Origin: Otatea glauca
Lineage: Eukaryota > Streptophyta > Magnoliopsida > Poales > Poaceae
Direction: 5' to 3'
Length of the DNA stretch: 64,000 bases
Assembly: GCA_036346275.1 (NCBI GenBank)
Contig: JAYEVK010000156.1
Span: 62,001-126,000 of the forward strand
The notes under the pieces were generated by a model. The model saw only the letters and a list, made by a program, of their open reading frames with translations, was not told the origin of the DNA and did not search any database. Made by a program: the position numbers and the translations under genes. The first letter of the stretch is position 1. Each line of letters begins with the position of its first letter. Of this stretch, positions 22,344 to 33,249 are shown piece after piece.

Positions 22344-23030
22344 TGTGTTCGCGCCGAAAAGTGTGACGAAGGATTGATCGGCTCCAACACACGCAAACAC
22401 CAGGTTTAATTTTTCGATTCTAGGCGTGCCAGTCGATTTGATCCTGCAATTGGCAAGATAGACCAAAAACACTCAGTCGATTTGATGGTACAATCGGCAA
22501 ACAGCTTATTGAAGCCGATTAGACAATAGATGGCGATTTGATTATCTAAACTACTTTTTAGGGATGATTAGTTGATCGATAAAGGTAGTTTTTCCAAAAA
22601 AAAAAGTGATGCGCAACAAGATCGAAGAAAACGAACCTAGGTAAATTGGCGTAATCGAAGATGATCAACAATCGGTGATACGCAACTTTATTGATCAAGA
22701 ATAGATTACAGAATCTAAATTACAAAATCTACTCCTATTCGATAGTAAGCAAATAAAAAGTAGATGTAAGTTGATCGATTGATTGTTGTTTTCTTCGGTC
22801 GCCTCATCCTCCTTTATAGCGTATAGGTCGATCGTATCCTTCTTCAACCCGCTAGAAACCACGAACCGTATCGGTCTCTTCTTCGTTCATAAAATTCCAT
22901 CTTTAAATCAATATCGGCTAGAATTCCAGTTTTTAACTTAACTTTCCATTTTCAACCAATATCAGCCAAAACTTATCCAGTTTCAATATCGGCCTACCAG
23001 GTTATGCCTTGCCAAATTTTGGTGCCAACA
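22344..23030 (-). repeat. 5' LTR of the Tat-lineage element
   Basis: On the minus strand it starts TGTTGGCACCAAAATTTGGC at 23030 and ends near CGAACACA at about 22344, a few bases before TTTGGCATGCCCGGTGGGAC, the leader that precedes Gag in this lineage. It contains many CGATATTGG/GCCGAT motifs. No partner LTR or TSD was found (GAAGC follows on the right). Confidence 0.7.
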
Positions 23031-23244
23031 GAAGCTTATGGAACAATATATAACTTTTACAAACTTTTGGGACGTTACGAGACATTGCGAGACAACTTTG
23101 GGAAAACAACATTCTAACTACACTGGATGACTTAATTCTGTACAAGCTCCAACGATCAAAGGCGAGACGCTCAATCGATTTGAGAAATTTCACCAATGAT
23201 AGAGTCGATCTATTGCTTGATCAGTCAAGAAGGCGGGTGCTGGA
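23031..23244 (-). other. Probable 3' UTR of the PYL gene
   Basis: 214 bp between the PYL stop codon and the 5' LTR of the Tat element. No ORF. The retrotransposon boundary truncates any longer 3' UTR or supplies a new one. Confidence 0.5.
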
Positions 23245-26200
23245 TCAGTCCGGTCCTGGATGAGCGGCGAGGTGCTCCTCCGACACGTTGGCGAGGGACT
23301 TGAGGTTGCACTTGAGCAAGTTCTCGACGAAGTAGCAGATGTCGTCCTTGGTGTTCCCCTCGGGGACGTCCACCATGAACGACTCGATCACCACTGTCCC
23401 CGGCTTGCCATCGATGACCTCGGGATGGACGGTCAAGATGGATGAGTAGTTCTAGAACAATGAGAAAGAAGATGTACAGTTAGTATCAACTACAAACATC
23501 TGAGAAATATATAGATCATTCAACCTCCAAATGCCTAGATCTACACTCAAAACACAGAGAAAAATTCCACGAGTATTAAAGCGCAGTGTCATTAATATAT
23601 GCATATCTACATATGAATCTACACGGTTTAGGGAGTTGCTGATGTATTATATGAACTATGATCTGACAAGAAGTAACCGTCAATTGAATGATGTACAAGA
23701 GTCACAGAAATTTTATTCTGTACTCCGTCCGCTCACGAGGAAATGTTGTACTACGTACATTGTGTGCAATCAAATGATACAAGTTTAACTTAAGGTATTA
23801 TTAAAAAAAACTAGCAGATTTATCCATGTAACTACGCGGTTAAATATTATGATACAGTTGTATTTGATATACAACTCTACTTCATATAATTAAAATACAA
23901 TTGTATTTGTTATATAACTCTGATATCTATATATGATTAATTTGCACCGTTATAATCTGGTCACCAAAATAAGTGGTAGAGGTCCTTCACTTTTTCTTTT
24001 TATTAATGGGGGAATTTTAAGGATTTTTCTTTTTATAAGATTATTGTGGGATTTTCTTGCCCTTAAAACGAATGAAGTGCTTTGAATATCACTGATTGTT
24101 TTTATTTATATAAATATCTAGATCGAATATATAAAAGCACCATAAGGAAATTCTCCATCAAATATTTTCATAAATTACACATTTATAGCACCTTATTTTA
24201 AATATGTGTTAGTAAAATTAACGAAAGGGTCAAAGTTGCATCTTATTGACTTTGAAAAGTCATTCATATTCTCAAATCTTAATATGCTAACAGCGGAATA
24301 AGTCTAGCAGATGTCCTTTAGGGTGCGTTTGGTACGTATAATCTTATATTCCTCTGGAATCTAATATTCCTCTCAATCTGATTACCGGTAAACACATTAC
24401 TAGTAATCTAAGTTTCCAACGTTTGGTTGCTACGAAGTAAACTATAATATAGTATTAATGATAGTTAAAACATTTCATAACTCGAACCAACATGTCCACA
24501 AATTTAAATTTCGGTATTTGAAATTTTAAAACTTGCAGGTTCATATTTATAAACTCTAAATTAAAATTTTTCAAATTTCAAAATTTCAAATTGCAACCTT
24601 CAAATTTTCAATTTTTATGGTTAAAAATCTCATTTTAGGATCTTTGAAATTTGAAAAATTAAAAATTGAGTTTTAGACTTTAAATTCTTAGAATTTGAAA
24701 GTCCAAAATTCAAATTTATAAAATTTAAATTCCTAGAATTGGAATATCTAAAATCTAGAATTGAAAATTCCAAAATTTAAGATTCAAAATATCATAAAAT
24801 GGAATTTCTAAATTAAAAAAACTTAAATTGACTGAATTTAAGATTCTAAAATTCAGGATTCAAATTTTGATATTTGGGTTTTGAAATTAATATTTTGGAA
24901 AAATATTAATTCCGTAACTCTGATATTCAAATATTAAAATAAAACATAATTTGGATTTTGAATATTGAAAGTTTAAAATTTGACTCAACAAATTAAAGAA
25001 AATGATAAAAACGCAACAACAAAGATTCCTTTCCTGTGGTAATCTAGGATAGACACCATTTTCTACAGGAAACACATTCCTGGAATTGATGGTAATATGA
25101 TTCCCGAGGTAATCTTGGATTCCTGTTCAGATTCCTGATTAGTTTACCAAACAAGATAATCTCGTAGGATTACTAAATGATTCCTGGTAATCCTGAAACA
25201 ATTCCTCCAACCAAACGCACCCTTAATTTTTCAACAGTGGCCTTACACAATTTAGGCTTTCAAAAGTCCTTTATACAAATCAAGGCAGACCTCCACATAA
25301 TTTAAATTTTAAAATAAGCCTTTACTATTAACTCATGCATGGATACACTATTTCCAACCCGATTCTTTGTAAAATTAACCTTCATAAACAAATTCTAAGT
25401 GCAATGTACCAAACTACACGATCACAAATTGCACGTAAATTTGCACAACTAGCTCCACACCTCATCATGGCAAATATAAACCATACATTCATTATGAATT
25501 TTCCCTATAGCAAATAAAAATGGGTAACACATACCTTAGTACCTTAAAACTAATTAACATACATTCGTAAACTTAGCATCAAACACAACCGAAAAAAGAA
25601 TTACAACAATTCTACTATACTAACAAAATGGGGGAGAGATTTAAGAATGTGAATGATTTTGTTCTTAGTATATTGGCACCGGCTATCATAGGCTCATAGC
25701 TAATATACTAACAAAACAAAACAAAACCTACTAGAGGCTCAAGATTAACTGTGTACGTACCTTAAGCCTATGATCGCCTCCAACAAACTTGACACTGAGG
25801 ATGTGCTGATTGTCATCAAGAAGCTCTAGCCTCTCAGTGCTCCTTGTAGCGGGCAACCCACTCTGCACGTTGACCTCCCTAACACTTCCGGTCTCGACGT
25901 TGCCCTGCATCACACACTCTCTCACGAAAGGCTTGAAAAGCTGCGGCTGATCAAACCTCCTCACCAGTGACCAAACCTGAAGGGTAGTGAACAGATGTAG
26001 CTAGGGGACATTATATATCAATAAGTCGATTGGATGCATGGCTTTCATACAATATGCAGAAAGATTAGGTTTAAGGAAAGACGCTGTGTATCAACAACAA
26101 TGAGCTATATATATAAATATATGGTGTGGATCTTAATCGTGAATGTTTTAGCTTGTCAAAACTAACGGGCATATAAAAGTATTATGAGTTCACATGAGAA

Positions 26201-29200
26201 ATACCAATAGGTGAAAAAAAACAGATTTAACAATTAATTTTCATATATATTTTGCTTTTGTTTTGCTAGACAAAACAAATTGCGCTATCTTACTACAGAA
26301 CTATATTAACAACAGAAATGAACTGTATGAAGGACATGACTCTTTGATAATATTCAAGCCATTCAAATTAATGGGGCAACTCAAAGTATTTTAAGTTAAA
26401 TAAGGTATATCAATAGATAACCAAACAAATATCCTATTTCATATAACATGCCATTTATTTGTGGAAGAAATATCTATCTATATGTCCATATATCTTTACT
26501 AATTAGAGGCTCCTCTAGAAGCCCCCACATTAATCATAAGAAGTAAAAAAGCTGAAAATTACCACATTAATGTTGAAAAAGGAAAATAGCTAGAAATTAG
26601 TCTCCTCTAGGAGCTCCCTCATTAATCTTAAGAGGTGATGAAAAAACTGGAAATGACCACATTAATCCTGAAAAAGAAAAATTGCTAGAAATTGTCACAT
26701 TAATCTGGAAGAAAGAAAACATATCAATCATCCAATTTTTAACCTACGTCTTGGATTGGTGTCAAACAATGGAGACAAGAGCTTGATCGCAAACTTCCCT
26801 AGATACCTAGCCTAGCCAAGCCAAGCCGAGACCGATCCAAGAACGATTCGGGATCTGGCTACGTCCAGAATCAAGGGGAGTACGTGTTCATAATTAACAT
26901 CATGATTGTTGCGGCTGCTTTGACCAGGTGATTACAGAGATAAGCAAACGAGAGTCCAACTACAAGACGATGAATTGGCACAGTCCGAAGAACACAATCC
27001 ATGAAAACGAACACACATCCATGAGTAGACAAGCAAATTGACATGGTTGGCTAAGTACAAGAATGCATGTATCAAAAGTATTACACAATTATATAAGATC
27101 CGATTGAATTCGTGCGTGTACTTACTGTTGGAATTAATGCTGAATTAATTCAATGAAAGAAATCAAAGGGTATTGAGTTAAATGTATTGTCTTTAGTACC
27201 ATATTGCTTAGCTAGGTGGAGTGCAACCAACTTATAAGGGGAGTTCATGCATAGACTCTAGTATGAGTTGGTGGCAAGACTAGATGTACACATGGTTGGC
27301 TTTGCTAGACTATGTACGTGCACGTGCGCACGTATTTCGCGTGTTTATCACGTGACTTGTGTGATTTTTTGCCACGTGTACCGACTATGCCACATCACCT
27401 TACACCTCGACTGCTGACGTGGCGCTGCGGACTCAGGGAGACGCATATTTTCGTGCGGTTAGTCCGTTCGCCCACGTTGCGAGATTCCAGGGGGTGGTTC
27501 CTGGAATCATGGCAGTTCGGCTTCTTTTTTTGCGAGGCAGTTTCGGTTCGTGGTTTCTTAAGGGAGACGTCCCTGTTCGTGAGAAGATATGCGACAGAAA
27601 TCCATCTCGTTCTCTTTAGCAATCTCTACTTCCTCGGTACTTGCAGCCTTCGGAGCCATTCCATCCCTTCGTCCGTCGTGCAACGGGCTTGAGGAAGAGC
27701 AGTGTCTCCGATCCGACGCCGGCCATTTGACGCCCTGCACGGGAGACCGGCAATAAGGTTTCTGGGAAGCGCTTCAACGCGCGACTGCTCGTCTTCATCA
27801 TCGCATCGAGTCGCTTCTGCACTTCTTCCTGTTCTTCATCAAGCCCTCAGTGAGTGCTCTGGACTAAGTTGTTCTTGGTCCAAGTGATCCCTTTTGTGAT
27901 TAGATCTTTTGAGAATGCATGCTGCTATGATAGTTTTGTTTACATCTATGTATTTTTTGGGCTATCTAGCATCTGTAAGCATGTTTTTTTACTAGCATGT
28001 TTTGTAAATTTGCTGGCTACTAGTAACCATGTTGTAGACACAATATTTATCTTCATGTTCTTATTGCGTATCTTTGGAATTAGATTAATGTTATGCCATG
28101 TTAATTTTCCAACACTTACATCTTTATCTGTCGTGTTTTCAAGTTTAATCTATTTTCGATTAACTCAATCTCCACTCCTTTACTATGTACATATTCTAAT
28201 TGTAGACTGCTCCATAAGACTCCACATTAAAACTAGAGGGAAAATGCCATAAATGCCTACATTAATCTTTGAGCATAAAATTGGCTAAAATTTCTCACGA
28301 TATTCAAGGAAAAGAAAACATCTGTATCATCCAATTTTTTATCTACACCTTGGATTAGATCAACTTGGTGTCATGCAGTGGAAATAAACAACTATGTAGT
28401 GCCTAAACGGTAGCGACGTTAAGGAGGGTGTACTATGTATTTGTCTATGTAAGCATCGATTTGTTTCCCAGCTTTAATCATCAGACTGCAAATTTTACAC
28501 TGCCGATGGAGAGTACCTTGAAGTCTTAAAATCCAAAACAAGTGCCAAAGTTAGTACGTACGTCCAGAAATTAGATGAAAAAATTGCGAACCATGTTTGT
28601 TTTTCTAAACGAAACATGAGAATTTTAAAAATGTTTAGATTATATGTACATTGATAATAAATTTTATTTCAGAATTCTGAATTATGAACTGAAACCTTAC
28701 CGCCCACATACTATCAATCCGTTAAAACAACATGAGGTGACGGTCTATTTCAATCCATTTAGTGTTCAATGCGTTCTTCAACACAAGAAAATATTTAAAG
28801 TATATAGCCCGTATAGGCGAAGGGTTGATGACTAGTATTGATAATTCCGAGAGTGTATCACTTTAGTTTGCCACAACAATAAGATATTAATGCTATTTTA
28901 CTGTGGAACTATACAGGTTGGGATAAATAATGCAGTTGATGCTCTAAGACGATATTAATTAATTCAAATAAATTTCAAACCAATGCTGCAAAGCCGTATT
29001 AATTCAAACAAATCTGAAAAACTATAGCATATTGAAGAATTCCATAAGATTTCCGTAACAGTTGCAAAATGATATTACTTCTACAATATATGAAAATGTA
29101 ATAGGACATGAAATTATTGTACCAAATTTCAACAGAAATGTACATTGTCACTGGATACAAAATTATTATGACGTACATCAAATGAGAAAGAAGAACATGC

Positions 29201-30476
29201 GTTGATTTATTACCGTCCATCAGCCACTGCATGTGCGTGCAGACAACAGTTTCCTTGGAAGTGGCGCGTGGACAACAGTTTTTTTTCAAAGTGGCGTGCA
29301 GACGATAGTTATCAACACCGTATAGGTATCAGTCAATATGTACTATTTTAACCTCTAAACTAATATAAAGTAGCCCTATGTACTGTATCAACCTCAATAC
29401 TGGTCAATGTCAGTCATATCAGTTTCAATACCAGTCAATACCGGCTGTATTGGCTTCTATACTGATAATAAAAGTCATACCGGTGAAGTTGATAATATGG
29501 TCTAATAAACTATATGATATATTTGATAGTATTGATATGTATTTAGAGTAATATTCTTGTAAGTGAAATTTGGTGTACATATAATTAAACATATGTATAC
29601 TTATAAATGTATAATATTATATTAAATCCGAAACGGTACGTCAGTATGGACCAGGAATGTATCATTCTAAGAGCTAAACCGGCATAGCCTCCGGTACAGT
29701 ATTGACAAGTGTGGTGCGGATAACGATGAAGAATCTTCTAAATTAAGCAAGATGAAAAAGGAGTAGCTACTTTTTTAGTTGGCATATTAGATCGAGATTA
29801 CTGCTTGCATGATCAAATATGGTTGAGACATGCATTCCCTACTACAGTGGTAACAATTGCGACAAAATCGCATCCATTGTTCTGAAAGTACAATACGCTA
29901 ATGTGATCTGGGAGGCTAGCTTAAGATCCACAGTTGTATAAAGATTTTCATTTAGCTAATACTTGCGCATGTTAAATCTACAAACCTAAAAACTACACAA
30001 ATTATGAATAACCCCATACTAGTAGACAGATGTATCAATCACGGGGAAACCGGGATAGTCTCCTCGAATTGCGCGAATTCTCTTTATCAACCATATGAAA
30101 CCACACAAAAGATTTTAAAGCCTCACTACTCAACAAAACCCAACCCAAGAACACCCAAAAAAGCTTGAAAAAAAACAATCGAAATAAATAATCAGGCAAT
30201 GAAATGATTCAAAATTGAAACTAACCATATATGTTTGCATGCAAGAACAATAAATGAACAGACAACCAGCAGCCAGGGTTACATGCTTACGATGTGGACG
30301 GGGGCCCTGACGTGCTTGGCGACGACGGAGGTGCACTGGTGGCCGCCGGGCTCGTGCCGGTGGAACCGCCGCACGTACTCCATCTCCTCCGCGCGGAGCT
30401 CGCAGCGCTCGTCCGACAGCCTCCACCGCGGTGCCCGGCTCCCCGGCCTCCCCGCTCCCCTGGCGGCGCCGTTCAT
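23245..30476 (-). CDS. PYL: PYR/PYL/RCAR abscisic acid receptor, three exons
   Basis: Joined exons 30476-30291, 25976-25761 and 23451-23245 encode 202 residues with no stops; both introns are phase 0 with consensus sites (ATC|GTAAGC, TTCAG|GTT, AAG|GTACGT, TTCTAG|AAC). Exon 1 has EEMEYVRRFHRHEP and QCTSVVAKHVRAP. Exon 2 has WSLVRRFDQPQLFKPFV, the gate loop SGLPA, TERLELLDD and the latch GGDHRL. Exon 3 has NYSSILTVHPEVIDG, DVPEGNTKDD and KCNLKSLANVSE. This START-fold family binds abscisic acid in the cytosol and nucleus and then inhibits clade A PP2C phosphatases. Introns and length (about 200 aa) fit the monomeric subfamily (PYL7-10 type). Introns are large (4314 and 2309 bp) because of transposons. 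The start ATG at 30476 fits family length. Likely functional. Confidence 0.93.
23452..25760 (-). other. PYL intron 2
   Basis: 2309 bp with GT-AG ends on the minus strand. It holds a Tourist-like element (24321-25222). The rest is AT-rich with repeated imperfect ACAATTGTATTTG/TACAACTC motifs at 23850-23930. No other gene is seen. Confidence 0.85.
24321..25222. mobile_element. Tourist-like/PIF-Harbinger non-autonomous element, TSD TTA
   Basis: Perfect 13-bp terminal inverted repeats GGGTGCGTTTGGT at 24321-24333 and 25210-25222, flanked by TTA at 24318-24320 and 25223-25225. The 902-bp interior is extremely AT-rich, full of AAATTTGAAATT-type words in both directions, and has no transposase. A 3-bp TTA duplication with a GGG-type end fits PIF/Harbinger. 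Confidence 0.85.
26511..26770. repeat. Tandem repeat of about 91 bp and a dispersed partner
   Basis: Two units beginning CTCCTCTAGAAGC and CTCCTCTAGGAGC are spaced about 91 bp; each contains CACATTAAT and TGCTAGAAATT-like words. The stretch ATCATCCAATTTTT...CTTGGATT that follows recurs at about 28335-28380, on the far side of the solo LTR. Confidence 0.6.
27126..28114 (+). mobile_element. Solo LTR (copia-like), TSD CTTAC
   Basis: 989 bp, begins TGTTGGAATT and ends TTTTCCAACA, so the termini are TGTTGG/CCAACA. CTTAC flanks both sides (27121-27125 and 28115-28119). There is no internal region, PBS or polypurine tract, so it is a solo LTR left by LTR-LTR recombination inside PYL intron 1. The middle is GC-rich and contains spurious ORFs. 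Confidence 0.85.
29290..29720. repeat. Unclassified repetitive stretch
   Basis: Many imperfect copies of CAATACYGG and TCAGTCAATA occur, with both orientations present (for example CAATACCGGCTGTATTGG near 29437). It may be a decayed transposon; no termini or TSD could be fixed. Confidence 0.35.
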
Positions 30477-31757
30477 CTCCGGTCTTCAGCACCAACGTAC
30501 GTCTACGCAGCTAGCTAGCTCTCCGCCGCCGGACGGGAAGACGAGGGACGAGGAAGAGAAGACTAGAGAAGTCGTCGATGCAGAGAACTGATTGTGGCGT
30601 CCGTTGCTACTGCGAGTATCAGTATGCAGAAACACTGGTAGAGATTTACCTTTTGGTTGTGTGAAAGCAAGTGTTCGATCAGTTTCTGCGCTTTTGTCGT
30701 AGCCTCGGCCATGGCCACGGGAAGGTCATGACTACGTGAGACGGTGATCGAGGATAAAGTCGGCCCGGTGCATTGCACTTGATCTCAGTCTTAACCAGTG
30801 TTTATGTTGGTTTTTGCCCAGATTAGCGCACACGCAGACGGCAAAAAAAAATCAAGCACAACAACTCACGAGCACTATTTTAACGGTACGACACAATTTA
30901 CACATTTTCTTGCTCTCTTGCTTGCTTCTTCTTACTTTTCTCATAATTGTTTGCTTCCTGCTTACAAAAAAATTAGAACTACCTAGAAATTTATACCCAA
31001 ACCTACAACTCTAAAAATCATAATAGGATTCAATAAGCCAAATCGGAAAAATGATTCTTTTTCTTGTTTGATTCGGATCGGACTTCAAAATTAAATCTAA
31101 CAGTTTAGTGTAGGTTCCGTAGTAGTTCGGGGTGGTAATTTTTTCGAGTCATGTCAGATCGTCTTTAATTTGTTCGTTCCGGGAAAATTGAACATTGTAT
31201 ATCCGATATCCTTGTCGCATTCCCGGTGGGGTGATGTAAACAATTTCCGTAGGAAGCCAATTTAGCACAAATCTGATGTAGAGGCGAAATTAAGGAAGAG
31301 AAATAGGAGAGCAATGTCTCGTGCAAGACCTAGCCTAGTCGAGATGACCAAGAAAGCTATAGAGGATGAGGATTGGTGGAGAGAGAGGAGTTGAGGTAAG
31401 AAGGAAAAATTAATTGAGTAAGCTGACCCCAGACACCATGTGTTGCGAAAGGTGTATATGGAGTAGTTTCTAAATGATGTGGCATATGTAAATAAAATAT
31501 ATAGGAAATGTCCTTAGACTCGGAAAAATTAGCTCAAACGAACATATCCTTGCGTTGCGCTTGAGGCTTAGTTATGTAACCTATTCGACACAAAGGATCT
31601 GATTTGTAAGGGAATTTTGGAGGATTTTAATGCTTCCTTGTAAAATTCCTATGAAACAGAGCTTTTTCTTTTCTTTTCTTTTTTGTTGTGATCGATTGAC
31701 GAGATTTTTCGGCAGAAGGTATATTTTTCAAGTTATATTAATTGGATATATACTAAA

Positions 31758-32222
31758 TACGATTGGGTTGTTGAGAATGAGTACACGGGAACCTATTTTT
31801 GTTAAAAATGAGGTATACGTTTTTTATAAAACGTGAGGAACTGAGTTTTACCAAAAATTAGCTTTTGATCCGCAAACTTATTACATGATCCAAAGAAAGC
31901 TTTTGGTTGTTATGCTCTAAAATGTGTTTAACATAGTCTGGTCTTAGATTACCTTGGGATCCAAACCCCCCTTACGATAGGATTGGGCTGTTGATAATGA
32001 GTGCACGGGAAACCATCTTGTTAAGCACAACATATGCTCTATTTTGATCAAGACTGACGTATACTCTATTTTTTTATAATACGTGAAGAATTGGGTTTAA
32101 CAAAACCAGCTTTTGTTATCTGCAAGTTTATTACATATTTCAAACGAAGCTTTTGGTTGGCATGCTCTAAAACGTGTTTAACAAAATCTGATTTTGGAAA
32201 ACCTTGAGATCCAAATAACCCT
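31758..32222 (+). repeat. Degenerate direct duplication, about 220-bp unit
   Basis: ATTGGGTTGTTGAGAATGAG (near 31761) recurs as ATTGGGCTGTTGATAATGAG (near 31982). The order of later words is kept: AAACGTGAGGAACTG / ATACGTGAAGAATTG, GAAAGCTTTTGGTTG / GAAGCTTTTGGTTGG, and GATCCAAA near the end. Confidence 0.7.
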
Positions 32223-32572
32223 AAGGCACAAGCCAGAAGAGATAACTCAAATTGAGTCAATAGGCTCATGCTTTTTCCTTCATTAGCAAGCTCCAGATTT
32301 TTGCCTTCTCCTGTCATACAAATTTTGCGGGTAACTGCAAAAGTAAAAAATAAAAACGAACGTAATTAGGTGTACATCGCTATCCATCGTGAGATAAGAT
32401 GTGACTCATCAAGGTTGCTGGGACTTCGCACTCACTATGGTTGATGCGACTCCACGTTGAGCGACAAAACAAAGGTTGGAACGAAACGCGCGAGAGAGAT
32501 CTTTTGGGATGCAACATGAGATCATCAAATCATTGCTTTTCTAAATGGTACTAGTTCATGACAACCAACCTA

Positions 32573-32740
32573 ACACGCTCCGTTCTCAAATAGATATCAA
32601 GACGTGTACAATCAATCTTTTAGAAACTTTGACCACTAATAGTATTCAGATTTATTGCACAGAAATGATATTAATAGATGGTAAAAAAAATGGAATGCAA
32701 TACATACTGCATGAGTTCAACAAACTTAAATGACTCATTT
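32573..32740. mobile_element. Stowaway-like MITE remnant
   Basis: CTCCGTTCTCAAATAGATAT followed about 35 bases later by GAAACTTTGACCACTAATA resembles one side of a grass Stowaway-type MITE. The opposite terminus and a TA duplication could not be identified. Confidence 0.35.
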
Positions 32741-33249
32741 TTTACAGAGATCTCGTTTATTTGAGTGATGTAATTAAGGTCGAATCAAATCAGAACAACA
32801 AAAATTACACACACAAAAAAAAAGGGACCCCCACCAGTCAGCAAAGAAAGTTGACAAGTCAAATGGGATAGCTCTTGCACAATCTGCCATAATGTTGCAT
32901 GCGCTAGGGACCCCATCGCTAGATAAGTAGGCACACGAAAATGAGAGCGTGTCCAAATTATTTAGTTATCTCATAAGCCTATTAATATTATGAAAAATAA
33001 TATATTTATTTATTTATTTAATATTGTTGACTGAATTTGTCAACTGGAAAATATTAACGAAATCGCATCACCATTGCACAAGAAAATACAGAATTGAAAA
33101 TGAAAAGGAGCTGTAATAGAAAAGGGAACAGAACAAACCACAGGACATGTAAAATTCAGCCAACAGCTCTGGTGCTGTGCCTCAAGAACTCACAAGGCTT
33201 GTAGCATCGCAGTTGTCAAACGTTTGTCCAGGACAGGCAACACTGCGTA

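Larger units (their letters stand above)
10995..23030 (-). mobile_element. Tat-lineage (Retand/RIRE2-like) Ty3/gypsy element, minus strand, 3' LTR missing
   Basis: In minus-strand order it has a 5' LTR (23030-22344), gag, protease, RT, RNase H, integrase and then an ORF on the opposite strand. That order, with the extra antisense ORF after integrase, is characteristic of the Tat lineage. Every coding segment has stops or frameshifts. Sequence matching the 5' LTR was not found on the left, where the element abuts another LTR at 10994, so the 3' LTR seems lost. A younger LTR element is inserted in the RT at 15046-17994. Confidence 0.85.
25977..30290 (-). other. PYL intron 1
   Basis: 4314 bp with GT-AG ends on the minus strand. 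It contains a copia-like solo LTR (27126-28114), a tandem repeat near 26511-26700, related copies of a repeat near 26700-26770 and 28310-28385, and a repetitive stretch at 29290-29720. No coding segment is convincing. Confidence 0.85.
30477..33249. other. PYL upstream region and intergenic DNA
   Basis: 30477-30780 is relatively GC-rich and should hold the PYL 5' UTR and promoter; no clear TATA box is seen. The remainder is AT-rich. It contains a degenerate direct duplication at 31758-32222 and a Stowaway-like fragment near 32573-32740. The last part (about 33060-33249) may be distal 3' sequence of the helicase gene. No gene is supported. Confidence 0.5.

Noticed and set aside
27312..27887. 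Overlapping ORFs on both strands within PYL intron 1
   Set aside because: They fall inside the solo LTR at 27126-28114, in its GC-rich part; taken as spurious.
30130..30591. Longer alternative ORFs over PYL exon 1 (121 and 118 codons)
   Set aside because: They are shadow frames of the GC-rich exon; the frame with EYVRRFHRHEP and a phase-0 donor matches the receptor family.
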